From positions 1-21,171 of the forward strand of contig JAGLKH010000240.1 of NCBI GenBank assembly GCA_023141985.1: a DNA stretch of 21,171 nucleotides, read 5' to 3'. How positions within the stretch are numbered: the first letter of the stretch is position 1; each line of letters begins with the position of its first letter. This document shows, piece after piece, positions 1-7,328 of the stretch. The position numbers and the translations under genes were made by a program. The DNA is from Flavobacteriaceae bacterium (GTDB taxonomy: Bacteria > Bacteroidota > Bacteroidia > Flavobacteriales > Flavobacteriaceae). The notes under the pieces were generated by a model, which worked only from the letters and a program-made list of their open reading frames with translations, had not been told where the DNA came from and ran no database searches.

Positions 1-2
1 AG

Positions 3-23
3 ATTCTGAAACAAGTTCAGAAT
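3..23. repeat. Short inverted repeat at left edge
   Basis: Eight bases at 3-10 (ATTCTGAA) are the exact reverse complement of 16-23 (TTCAGAAT), with a 5-nt loop ACAAG. No T-tract follows on the plus strand, and the left flank is cut by the window edge, so I cannot tell whether it is a terminator for the minus-strand gene ending at 66 or the end of an unseen neighbouring gene. Confidence 0.3.
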
Positions 24-65
24 AAGCGATTTACACATTTTTGTTATACAAAAAAGGTTCTCTGC

Positions 66-692
66 TTAACTTGTTCCTTTTTGCTTATTGAGCTCGTCTT
101 GCAACTGTCGTCTTACTATTTGTTCACGCTCAAGAGCATTTCGTCTATGCTCTTCAAATTCTTCTTCAATATCTGTTAAAGCATTTTTTGCTGCTCTTGT
201 TACAGAGTTACTCTTTTTAAACTTGTAAACAAACAATAATAAGAGTACAAATAATGCAGCAATAATGAGCCACATTAATATATTGTAATTAGTTTTACTC
301 ATTTGTAATCCAAATAATGCCATATTGTTTTTTTCGTTATTAGTCTTATTTAAATTATTTTGAGTATCGGTAAGATTAGCTTTTAAACCTGAAATCTCAT
401 TAGCTTGAGAAGCTACAATTTTTTGAGTATCTGACAAGTCTTTTTTTAGTGCTTTTATAGAGTCTAATGTATGGGATTTTAAAGTGAGCATCATTTGTCT
501 CTTAATCACCTCATAAGATTGCCCTTTTTCATCTCTCCAATTGCTGGATTTTTTTATTACAAATTCAAATTGATTATCAATAGTACCCTCATTTAAAGAA
601 AGTGTAGTCTTATCACTTTCAGTTTGTGCATTTATTGTTAAAGCGAAAAGTGATGCTAATAATAGTAATGTCAAAAATTTAAGATTACCCAT
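66..692 (-). CDS. Signal-peptide, TM and coiled-coil protein, function unknown
   Basis: The 208-aa product starts with an export signal (hydrophobic residues about 5-21, ending near INAQ). A polar region follows, with a probable coiled coil at about 75-125. One strong membrane segment lies at about 137-157, ending in YKFKK, and a charged C-terminal helix runs from about 165 to 205 (repeated E/R/Q pattern, ending DELNKQKG). The likely topology is a periplasmic N-terminal half and a cytoplasmic helical tail. From family memory, close homologues in Flavobacteriaceae are often labelled tRNA (guanine-N1)-methyltransferase because they sit near trmD. Nothing here looks like a SPOUT methylase fold or a knot motif, so that label should not be carried over. 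It lies downstream of GAPDH on the same strand but is separated by a terminator at 769-791, so it is probably transcribed independently. Function unknown. Confidence 0.85.
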   Translation of the reverse strand: MGNLKFLTLLLLASLFALTINAQTESDKTTLSLNEGTIDNQFEFVIKKSSNWRDEKGQSYEVIKRQMMLTLKSHTLDSIKALKKDLSDTQKIVASQANEISGLKANLTDTQNNLNKTNNEKNNMALFGLQMSKTNYNILMWLIIAALFVLLLLFVYKFKKSNSVTRAAKNALTDIEEEFEEHRRNALEREQIVRRQLQDELNKQKGTS

Positions 693-768
693 TTTAAGAT
701 TGATTGTTTTAGTTGGTTAATTTTTACGAAGTTATAAAATATTGTTTAGTAATATTGATTTATTCTAT

Positions 769-791
769 AAAAAACCTCACAATTTGTGAGG
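769..791 (-). terminator. Rho-independent terminator of the GAPDH gene
   Basis: CCTCACAA (775-782) pairs perfectly with TTGTGAGG (784-791). On the minus strand the hairpin is followed by six U residues (A769-A774 on the plus strand). It lies about 48 bp past the GAPDH stop codon. Confidence 0.8.
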
Positions 792-838
792 CTTTAATAT
801 ATACGATGAATTATTTCTTTTAGATGTTTTATCTACTA

Positions 839-2287
839 CTAATAATAAGTGTATCGTCTTACTCTGGCTATATACTTTGCAAGTCTGATTACTTGATGAC
901 TATAACCATATTCATTATCATACCAAATATAAAGGATTATGTTTTTGCCGTCATCTCTAACAATAGTCGCTTTACTATCGTAAATCGCAGGTGCAGAACT
1001 GCCTACAATATCGCTGGATACTAATTCATCACTTAATTCGTATTTAATTTGTTCAACCAAATCGCCTTCTAAGGCATGTTTTTTCATTACAGAATTTACA
1101 GCATCAATCGAAGTTTCTTTTTCTAAATCAAGATTTAAAATAGCTAAAGACCCATTAGGAACTGGAACTCTAATAGCGCTAGAAGTAAGTTTTCCTTCTA
1201 ATGAAGGTAATGCTTTGCTAACTGCTTTTCCTGCTCCTGTTTCTGTAATTACCATATTTAGACCAGCAGCTCTACCACGCCGATATTTCTTATGAAAATT
1301 ATCTACTAAATTTTGATCATTAGTATAGGCATGTATGGTTTCTAAATGCCCGCTTTTTACACCAAAAGAATCTTCTATAACTTTTAAAATAGGCGTTATT
1401 GCATTTGTAGTACATGACGCAGCAGAAAAGATATCAATTTTATCAGGATTATTTTCAAATTGATTTACACCATGAACAATATTAGGCACACCTTTTCCCG
1501 GAGCAGTTAATAAAACTTTATCGACTCCTTTAGAAGATAAATGCCGACTCAAAGCTTCTTTATCTCTAAATGCTCCAGTATTATCAATAACTAATGCATT
1601 ATTGATACCATAAATTGTATAATCTATTTCTTCAGGAGCATTTGCAGAAATAATCTTAACAGTTGTCCCATTAATAATGAGAGCATTGTTTTTAGTATCT
1701 CCAATTACAGTTCCAGAAAACTCACCATGAACAGAATCGTTACGCAATAAAGAAGCTCTTTTTTCTAAAACAGTTTCGTCAATGGCTCCACGAGTTACAA
1801 TAGCTCTTAAGCGTAACTGGCTGCCTTTGCCGGTTTTAGACATCAACTCACGAGCTACAAGACGACCAATTCTACCAAAGCCATATAAAATTACATCTTT
1901 TGGTGTTATACTGTTTTTATTATTATCGTTTATCAGCTTATCAGACACAAAACCGATAGCGTCATTATATTTGTCGTCTTCTAAATGAAATTCATAAGTT
2001 AATTTACCAATATCTAGTTTAGCAGGAGGAATGTCTAGAGTTTTAATGGCTTGAGCAATTTCTACTGAGTCGAAAATAGAGATGGGTTTTTGCACAAATT
2101 CTCTAGCGTATTCGTGAAGGTTTAAAATTTCGCTAACATTACGGTCAATTAATTGATTTCTAAAAAGGACCAATTCTATTGACTTGTCATACCAAAGGTC
2201 GCTCACTATTTTAATAAATTCTACAGTTGCCCTTCTACGATCCGCTTGTAATGCTAATTGATTTTCATAAGTTTCTATAAAACTCAT
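839..2287 (-). CDS. gap: Glyceraldehyde-3-phosphate dehydrogenase, long form
   Basis: This cytoplasmic enzyme interconverts glyceraldehyde-3-phosphate and 1,3-bisphosphoglycerate. The 482-aa protein has a helical N-terminal extension of about 130 residues before the dinucleotide fold, so it is much longer than the usual 330-aa GAPDH. Visible motifs are GFGRIGR (136-142), SVHGEF (185-190), the catalytic ASCTTNA with Cys292, and the catalytic His319 in TIHAYTNDQ. The C-terminal WYDNEYGYS motif is intact. After the second beta strand the usual NAD-selecting Asp is replaced by Thr165-Arg166, followed by a loop about five residues longer than usual, which hints at NADP use (inference). Long GAPDHs of this size are a known Bacteroidota type and often coexist with a standard glycolytic copy. 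The ATG at 2287 lies about 37 nt from a TAnnTTTG element, and a terminator follows the gene. Confidence 0.96.
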   Translation of the reverse strand: MSFIETYENQLALQADRRRATVEFIKIVSDLWYDKSIELVLFRNQLIDRNVSEILNLHEYAREFVQKPISIFDSVEIAQAIKTLDIPPAKLDIGKLTYEFHLEDDKYNDAIGFVSDKLINDNNKNSITPKDVILYGFGRIGRLVARELMSKTGKGSQLRLRAIVTRGAIDETVLEKRASLLRNDSVHGEFSGTVIGDTKNNALIINGTTVKIISANAPEEIDYTIYGINNALVIDNTGAFRDKEALSRHLSSKGVDKVLLTAPGKGVPNIVHGVNQFENNPDKIDIFSAASCTTNAITPILKVIEDSFGVKSGHLETIHAYTNDQNLVDNFHKKYRRGRAAGLNMVITETGAGKAVSKALPSLEGKLTSSAIRVPVPNGSLAILNLDLEKETSIDAVNSVMKKHALEGDLVEQIKYELSDELVSSDIVGSSAPAIYDSKATIVRDDGKNIILYIWYDNEYGYSHQVIRLAKYIARVRRYTYY

Positions 2288-2323
2288 TGGGATTTAGTTT
2301 AAAATGTTGTTTGATTTTTTTTG

Positions 2324-2331
2324 CAAAAATA
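2324..2331 (-). promoter_or_regulatory. Probable -7 promoter element for gap
   Basis: On the minus strand the sequence reads TATTTTTG, a full match to the Bacteroidota -7 consensus TAnnTTTG, 36 nt before the GAPDH start codon. I see no TTG at the ideal 19-nt spacing upstream. Two short palindromes lie just upstream (AAACGTTT at 2341-2348 and TTACGTAA at 2347-2354). Confidence 0.5.
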
Positions 2332-2364
2332 GAACATTTCAAACGTTTACGTAACTAAATTTCA

Positions 2365-2406
2365 GTAAAAAATAAAACCCTCAAAACCTGGTTTTGGTAG
2401 AGGGTT
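2365..2406 (-). terminator. Hairpin terminator of the Deg protease gene
   Basis: AACCCTC (2376-2382) pairs with GAGGGTT (2400-2406). The stem continues as AAAACC/GGTTTT (2383-2388 with 2390-2395), with a 4-nt bulge GGTA. On the minus strand a U-rich run corresponding to TAAAAAATAAAA on the plus strand follows. It lies about 22 bp after the protease stop codon. Confidence 0.75.
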
Positions 2407-2428
2407 CTTTATACTATTTTTATGTTAA

Positions 2429-3841
2429 TTATTTGAAATTGTATCGCTCTTTTTCTCCTTTGCTATTTATGAGTTCAATTCTTAAAGGATCATTGCTAGA
2501 GCGATTACCTAATATTTTTTCAACATCTTCAACAGAAGATATTTTTATATTATTAATTGCAGTAACTATATCTCCTTCTTGAATTCCATTTTTTTTCCAA
2601 TAATTTTGATATTGACCATTTAATCGAGATATTTTTAATCCATAACCAGTTTTGTGTTTCTTTAATTCACTTATAGGAATCTCTTTTAGTACACCAATAA
2701 TAGGAAAAACAATAATCTCGTTCTTTAAAAGTTTTACTGGAATAATCTCTTCATCTCCTTCTCTTAAAACGGTTACTTCTATAATATCGTTAGGGCGTTT
2801 GGTGTTTAAAAAACCTTTTAAGTCTGAAAATTTCGAGATTTTTACATTGTCTAATTGTTTAATAATGTCACCAGACTTTAAACCCGCTTTATCTGCTCCA
2901 GAATCTTCTATTATCTCGCTGATATAAAATCCTTCAGTTTGATCTATACCTAGTTCTTCAGCAGTTTCACTATTTAATGAGCCTCCAGTTATACCAAGTA
3001 TTCCGTTTTGAACGTTTCCGTATTCCATAATATCTTCAACAACCTTTTTAGCAATATTACTTGGTACAGCAAAAGAATACCCAACATAATTGCCTGTCTG
3101 CGAAGTGATAGCAGTATTAATTCCTATGAGATCACCGTTTGTGTTTACCAATGCTCCACCAGAATTTCCTGGATTTACAGCAGCATCAGTTTGAATAAAC
3201 GATTGTGTGTTCCCTCCTAATAAATCTCTGGATTTTGCACTAATTATCCCAGCAGTTACAGTAGAAGTCAGATTAAATGGATTACCAACGGCTAAAACCC
3301 ATTCCCCAATTTTTGCATTGTTACTATCAGCAAATGTGGTGTAAGGTAAAGGTTCGTCAGCATCAATTTTTAGTAATGCTATATCCGTTTTTGGGTCTGT
3401 ACCTATAAGTTCAGCCTCATAGGTTTTATTATGGTTTGTTGTAATTGAAATAGATTGAGCACCTACAATAACATGATTATTAGTAATAATATAACCATCA
3501 GGTGAAATAATTACACCAGAGCCCGTCCCTATTTGTTGGCGCTGAGAACGTCGTCCGTAAAACAAATCTTCTATTGTCATATGTCCAGAACTTATTGTAG
3601 TGTTTTTTACATGTACAACAGTATTTATAGTTTTTTCGGCAGCAGTAGTAAAATCAATATTTACTGAAGATGTAAGATTAGTATTTGTTGCATTATACTT
3701 TACAGGAATTGCTATAGGAATTGAATCTGAAGTTTGTGATAATGTAATGTTATTATCTTTTTCAATAAAGAGCTTATAAGCACTTAAAGTTAAAACACCA
3801 CCTAATGCTGAAACTAATACTAAGGTTAAAATCTTTTTCAT
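2429..3841 (-). CDS. htrA: HtrA/Deg-family periplasmic serine protease
   Basis: This is a trypsin-like protease and chaperone that degrades misfolded envelope proteins. The 470-aa protein begins with a signal or anchor segment (about residues 3-20), followed by the protease domain (about 70-265) and two PDZ domains (about 280-365 and 390-465). The catalytic triad is readable: His123 in TNNHVI, Asp153 in KTDIALL, and Ser227 in PGNSGGAL. There is an LA-loop-like insert at about 83-104 (GHMTIEDLFYGRRSQRQQ). The length and two-PDZ layout fit DegP/DegQ rather than single-PDZ DegS. It is separated from gap by a terminator and is divergent from dapF. I see no convincing -7 element in the 123-bp gap upstream. 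Confidence 0.95.
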   Translation of the reverse strand: MKKILTLVLVSALGGVLTLSAYKLFIEKDNNITLSQTSDSIPIAIPVKYNATNTNLTSSVNIDFTTAAEKTINTVVHVKNTTISSGHMTIEDLFYGRRSQRQQIGTGSGVIISPDGYIITNNHVIVGAQSISITTNHNKTYEAELIGTDPKTDIALLKIDADEPLPYTTFADSNNAKIGEWVLAVGNPFNLTSTVTAGIISAKSRDLLGGNTQSFIQTDAAVNPGNSGGALVNTNGDLIGINTAITSQTGNYVGYSFAVPSNIAKKVVEDIMEYGNVQNGILGITGGSLNSETAEELGIDQTEGFYISEIIEDSGADKAGLKSGDIIKQLDNVKISKFSDLKGFLNTKRPNDIIEVTVLREGDEEIIPVKLLKNEIIVFPIIGVLKEIPISELKKHKTGYGLKISRLNGQYQNYWKKNGIQEGDIVTAINNIKISSVEDVEKILGNRSSNDPLRIELINSKGEKERYNFK

Positions 3842-3947
3842 TTTATTGTTTTTAATATTACTAACTAACGATTAAAATTAAAAATTTATTGAATGAACTA
3901 TTTAACTTTAACTACTATTTAACAATGCAAATACTCTTATATATTTT

Positions 3948-3955
3948 TATATTTG
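3948..3955 (+). promoter_or_regulatory. -7 promoter element directly before dapF
   Basis: TATATTTG matches TAnnTTTG exactly. Its last base is 9 nt before the dapF ATG, so transcription would begin only a few bases before the start codon and give a nearly leaderless mRNA. A clear -33 TTG is not visible. Confidence 0.5.
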
Positions 3956-3964
3956 CTTTTTACT

Positions 3965-4744
3965 ATGAAGCATACATTTTATAAATATCAAGGCACAGGA
4001 AATGATTTTGTAATTATTGATAATAGACAAAACATTTTCGATAAAAATAACACAAAGTTGATAGCGCATTTATGTGACAGACGTTTTGGCATTGGCGCTG
4101 ATGGATTAATATTACTTGAGAATCATGAAGAAGTTAATTTTAAAATGATTTATTTTAATGCTGATGGGAATGAGAGTTCAATGTGTGGAAATGGGGGGCG
4201 ATGTATTACAGCTTTTGCGAATTTTTTAGGAATTATTAATAATAGTGCAACTTTTGAAGCTATAGACGGTTATCATAATGCAATAATCGAAGAGGATGTA
4301 ATAAAACTTCAGATGCAGGATGTAAAAGGGATTCATAATACTAATCAATATGTGTTATTAGATACAGGTTCTCCACATCATGTAAAATTAAGTAAGGGAA
4401 TTGAGTCTTTGGATGTAAAACAAGAAGGTGCAAAAATCCGTTATGGTAAGCTTTATAATCAAGATGGTGTTAATGTGAATTTTGTTGAGAAAATCGATAC
4501 TGAAACTTTTACAGTACGTACTTATGAGCGTGGCGTAGAAAACGAAACTTTGTCTTGTGGAACAGGTGTAACTGCTGCTGCAATCGCTATGCACTATATT
4601 GGAGAAACGGAGAAAAACTGTATTACATTAAATACTAAAGGAGGCAATTTAAAAGTTTCTTTCGAAAAGCAAGGCGATTCCTATGTTAATATATGGCTAA
4701 TTGGTCCGGCAATTCAAGTTTATAAAGGAGACATAGAATGGTAA
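3965..4744 (+). CDS. dapF: Diaminopimelate epimerase
   Basis: DapF converts LL-diaminopimelate to meso-diaminopimelate, the direct precursor of lysine and of the peptidoglycan cross-linking residue. It is a cytoplasmic, PLP-independent two-base enzyme. From the ATG at 3965 the protein has 259 residues. N-terminal KYQGTGNDFVIID is the family signature. The catalytic cysteines are Cys74 in SSMCGNGGRC and Cys198 in LSCGTG. The frame is open upstream to a TTG at 3953, but that codon falls inside the predicted -7 element, and starting at MKHTFYKYQG matches the family. It is the first gene of a tight unit: its last 7 nt overlap the following GNAT gene, with mltG after that, so cell-wall precursor supply and glycan processing are co-transcribed. 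Confidence 0.96.
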   Translation: MKHTFYKYQGTGNDFVIIDNRQNIFDKNNTKLIAHLCDRRFGIGADGLILLENHEEVNFKMIYFNADGNESSMCGNGGRCITAFANFLGIINNSATFEAIDGYHNAIIEEDVIKLQMQDVKGIHNTNQYVLLDTGSPHHVKLSKGIESLDVKQEGAKIRYGKLYNQDGVNVNFVEKIDTETFTVRTYERGVENETLSCGTGVTAAAIAMHYIGETEKNCITLNTKGGNLKVSFEKQGDSYVNIWLIGPAIQVYKGDIEW

Positions 4745-5271
4745 ATTTAAAAGGAAAACATATTTATTTAAGAGCATTAGAGCCAGAAGATCTAGATTTC
4801 ATCCATTCTATTGAAAATGATGAAAATATTTGGGAAATTAGTAATACTCAAACACCATACTCTAAGTTTTTAATTAAACAATATTTAGAACATGCTCATA
4901 AAGATATTTATGAAGTTAAGCAATTGCGTTTGGTCATTTCAAGTTATAAAGATGAGCCATTAGGTATGATCGATATTTTCGATTTTGATTTTAAAAACAA
5001 TCGTGCGGGAATAGGAATTTTAATAAAAGAAGCTAAAGACCGAAAAAGAGGTTTTGGCTCCGAAGCACTTAAATTATTAATAGATTACTGTTTCGATCAT
5101 TTGTTTTTGCACCAGTTATATTGTAATATTTCCGAAGATAATGAAGTCAGTATTAATCTATTTATTAATCATGGATTTAAAAAGGTAGGATTGAAGGAAG
5201 ATTGGAATTTGGTAAGTGGAACCTATAAAAATGAATATTTATTTCAACTCATAAACACTAATGTACTTTAA
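4738..5271 (+). CDS. GNAT acetyltransferase, RimJ/RimL/SpeG type
   Basis: This 177-aa protein should transfer acetyl from acetyl-CoA to an amine. The N-terminal LKGKHIYLRALEPEDLDFI is the usual RimJ/RimL opening. The acetyl-CoA pyrophosphate loop is readable as RKRGFGSEAL (about residues 102-111), followed by the N-x-x-S-x-x-LF-x-x-x-GF motif (about 134-148). The substrate cannot be told from sequence: ribosomal protein N-termini, polyamines or small molecules are all possible. Its ATG overlaps the dapF stop (ATGGTAA) and its end overlaps the mltG start by 11 nt, so translation is probably coupled to both cell-wall genes. A role tied to the wall is only guilt by association. Confidence 0.85.
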   Translation: MVNLKGKHIYLRALEPEDLDFIHSIENDENIWEISNTQTPYSKFLIKQYLEHAHKDIYEVKQLRLVISSYKDEPLGMIDIFDFDFKNNRAGIGILIKEAKDRKRGFGSEALKLLIDYCFDHLFLHQLYCNISEDNEVSINLFINHGFKKVGLKEDWNLVSGTYKNEYLFQLINTNVL

Positions 5272-6304
5272 AAAAATATTTTTTGCTGTTGCAATGATTG
5301 GGCTTGCCATTTGTGCTTATTTTGCGTTTTTTGTTTATAGAGCAATGTTCTCTCCTAATACTACTTTTAACAATGACGAAGCATATATTTATATTTCTTC
5401 AGATGCAGGCTATGACCAGGTTAGGGAAAGTTTAATACCACTTTTAAGAGATATTAAAACATTTGATGCGTTAGCAGCAAGAAAAAAATACACTGCTAAT
5501 ATTAAAGCCGGAAAATTTCTGATTAAAAAGAATATGACAAATAATGATATTATTAATTCTATAAGAAGCAATAATATCCCGGTTCGAGTATCCTTCAATA
5601 ATCAAAATTCTTTAGAGCAATTAGCAGGAAGAGTTGCTCAACAAATTGAAGCAGACAGCTCTTCACTTATTAACATAATGCGTGACACATTATTTTATAA
5701 AGAAAACAGCTTTTCAGATCAAACAGTTTTAGGCATGTATTTGCCTAATAGTTATGAGTTATTCTGGAATACTACAGCTGAGGATTTTAGAAATAGAATG
5801 CTTAAAGAATACAAACGATTTTGGAATGAATCAAGATTAAATCAAGCTAAAATTATAAATTTAGATCAAGATCAAGTCATGACCTTGGCTTCAATTGTAT
5901 ATGAAGAATCCAAACAAAAAAGTGAACAGACAAGAATTGCAGGTGTTTATTTTAACCGATTAAAAAACAAATGGCCTCTACAAGCTGACCCAACTTTAAA
6001 ATTTGCAGCGTATCAATTACCAAAATATAAGAATACTATTATTAGACGTGTGTTAAATGAACATAAAGATATAGATTCTCCATATAATACCTATAAAAAT
6101 ATTGGTCTTCCACCCGGTTTAATTACGATGCCTGATATATCTGCAATTGAAGCGGTTTTAAATTATGAAAAACATAGCTATTTTTATTTTGCTGCTGATG
6201 CTCAAAAGCCGGGGTATCATAAATTCGCAAAAACGTTAACTCGTCATAACCAAAATGCAAGAGATTACCAGAGGTTTTTATCTAAGCAAGGTATAAAAAG
6301 ATAG
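5261..6304 (+). CDS. mltG: Endolytic murein transglycosylase MltG
   Basis: MltG cleaves nascent glycan strands in the periplasm and acts as a terminase that sets strand length. The 347-aa protein has an N-terminal membrane anchor (about residues 7-29), a LysM-like region (about 40-110) and the YceG catalytic domain (about 120-345). The core motif LASIVYEES contains the probable catalytic Glu216. Downstream are the conserved IAGVYFNRL and LQADPTLKFA blocks, SPYNTYKNIGLPPGLI (about 273-288) and FYFAAD. Length and domain order are normal for the family. It overlaps the end of the GNAT gene by 11 nt, and the next gene starts 2 nt after its stop codon. Confidence 0.95.
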   Translation: MYFKKIFFAVAMIGLAICAYFAFFVYRAMFSPNTTFNNDEAYIYISSDAGYDQVRESLIPLLRDIKTFDALAARKKYTANIKAGKFLIKKNMTNNDIINSIRSNNIPVRVSFNNQNSLEQLAGRVAQQIEADSSSLINIMRDTLFYKENSFSDQTVLGMYLPNSYELFWNTTAEDFRNRMLKEYKRFWNESRLNQAKIINLDQDQVMTLASIVYEESKQKSEQTRIAGVYFNRLKNKWPLQADPTLKFAAYQLPKYKNTIIRRVLNEHKDIDSPYNTYKNIGLPPGLITMPDISAIEAVLNYEKHSYFYFAADAQKPGYHKFAKTLTRHNQNARDYQRFLSKQGIKR

Positions 6305-6306
6305 TT

Positions 6307-7218
6307 TTGAATTATCAACCCAAATATTTTATCATTTTTTTGTTAATAGGAATATCATCCTATGCACAATTGGATACAAGCAATTTTTTTAAACCGAGTG
6401 ACACTTTAAACAAACCCAGGCGCAATGCTATAATAATTTCGGAAGCTTCATTAGCTACATTATCATTAATAGGACTTAATGAACTTTGGTACAACGACTT
6501 TCAGCGTTCTGGTTTACATACTATAGATGATAGTAATGACTGGCTTCAAATGGATAAATTTGGACATGTGATGTCTTCATATTTCGTAGGTAGGCTGGGA
6601 GCAGATGTGTTAAATTGGAGTGGTGTTAGTAAAAAAAATCAGCTTATTTACGGTTCTACTTTAGGGTTTACATTTTTAACAGCTGTCGAAATTTTTGATG
6701 GTTATTCTAAAGAATGGGGATTTTCTTGGTCAGATATTGCATCTAATGCAGTAGGAACAGGATTGTATGTTGGTCAAGAATTATTATGGGAAGAACAACG
6801 TATTGTCGTTAAATATTCATTTCATAGAACTAAATATGCCGAATTACGACCAGATAAATTGGGTGAGAATTTTTTTCAAGAAGTCTTGAAAGATTATAAT
6901 GGACAAACGTATTGGTTAAGTACCAATTTATATTCCTTCTTTAAAGATAGTAAAATACCTAAATGGTTAAACCTTGCATTAGGTTATGGTGCCCATGGAA
7001 TGTTGACCGGAACAAACGAAAAAATTGATGCTTTTTATCCTGATCAGGATAGAATTAGGCAATATTACTTGAGTTTAGATATAGATTTAACTAAGATTAA
7101 TACTAAATCTAACCTGTTAAAAACAGTTTTTAGTGTACTAAATATGATTAAAATACCACTGCCAACTATTGAATATAATAGCAAAAACAGGGTTGTATTT
7201 CGTCTGTTCTACTTCTAA
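6307..7218 (+). CDS. DUF2279/YfiM-like envelope protein, TTG start
   Basis: The 303-aa product has an N-terminal signal peptide (about residues 6-20, ending SSYAQ). It then shows a DUF2279-like region with DKFGHVMSSYFVGRLGADVL (about 77-96), a hydrophobic stretch, and EIFDGYSKEWGFSWSDIASNAVG, the characteristic block of YfiM-type proteins. The rest looks like beta-rich outer-membrane-associated sequence ending in aromatic FRLFYF. No ATG exists before residue 77, an upstream in-frame stop lies at 6283, and the signal peptide begins right after the TTG at 6307, so TTG is the likely start. It sits 2 nt after the mltG stop and is presumably translated by coupling. The family function is not established; the context suggests envelope or wall work. 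Confidence 0.8.
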   Translation: MNYQPKYFIIFLLIGISSYAQLDTSNFFKPSDTLNKPRRNAIIISEASLATLSLIGLNELWYNDFQRSGLHTIDDSNDWLQMDKFGHVMSSYFVGRLGADVLNWSGVSKKNQLIYGSTLGFTFLTAVEIFDGYSKEWGFSWSDIASNAVGTGLYVGQELLWEEQRIVVKYSFHRTKYAELRPDKLGENFFQEVLKDYNGQTYWLSTNLYSFFKDSKIPKWLNLALGYGAHGMLTGTNEKIDAFYPDQDRIRQYYLSLDIDLTKINTKSNLLKTVFSVLNMIKIPLPTIEYNSKNRVVFRLFYF

Positions 7219-7241
7219 AAAAGACATTTTAACGATTAATT

Positions 7242-7271
7242 TTGAAATATTAAAAAAAAAGTCTAATTTTG
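7242..7271 (+). promoter_or_regulatory. Consensus Bacteroidota promoter
   Basis: TTG at 7242-7244 (-33) is followed after exactly 19 nt by TAATTTTG at 7264-7271 (-7, TAnnTTTG). This is the best promoter in the window. Transcription should start near 7275, leaving a leader of about 50 nt before the ATG at 7329. Confidence 0.75.
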
Positions 7272-7328
7272 CACGCTGAAATTTGAAGCCCCAAAAATCG
7301 AATTTTAAGGTTTCTGAAAATCAGTGAT

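Noticed and set aside
2..25. Possible end of a plus-strand gene (DSETSSE then stop)
   Set aside because: Only seven codons are visible at the window edge, too little to support a gene.
1782..1988. Plus-strand open frame inside gap, and similar ones at 824-1024, 2394-2582, 2652-2927, 3008-3220 and 13558-13905
   Set aside because: They lie antisense within or across the ends of well-supported genes and show no protein family pattern.
4388..4594. Minus-strand open frame inside dapF, and another at 5410-5598 inside mltG
   Set aside because: Both are shadows of intact conserved enzymes on the opposite strand.
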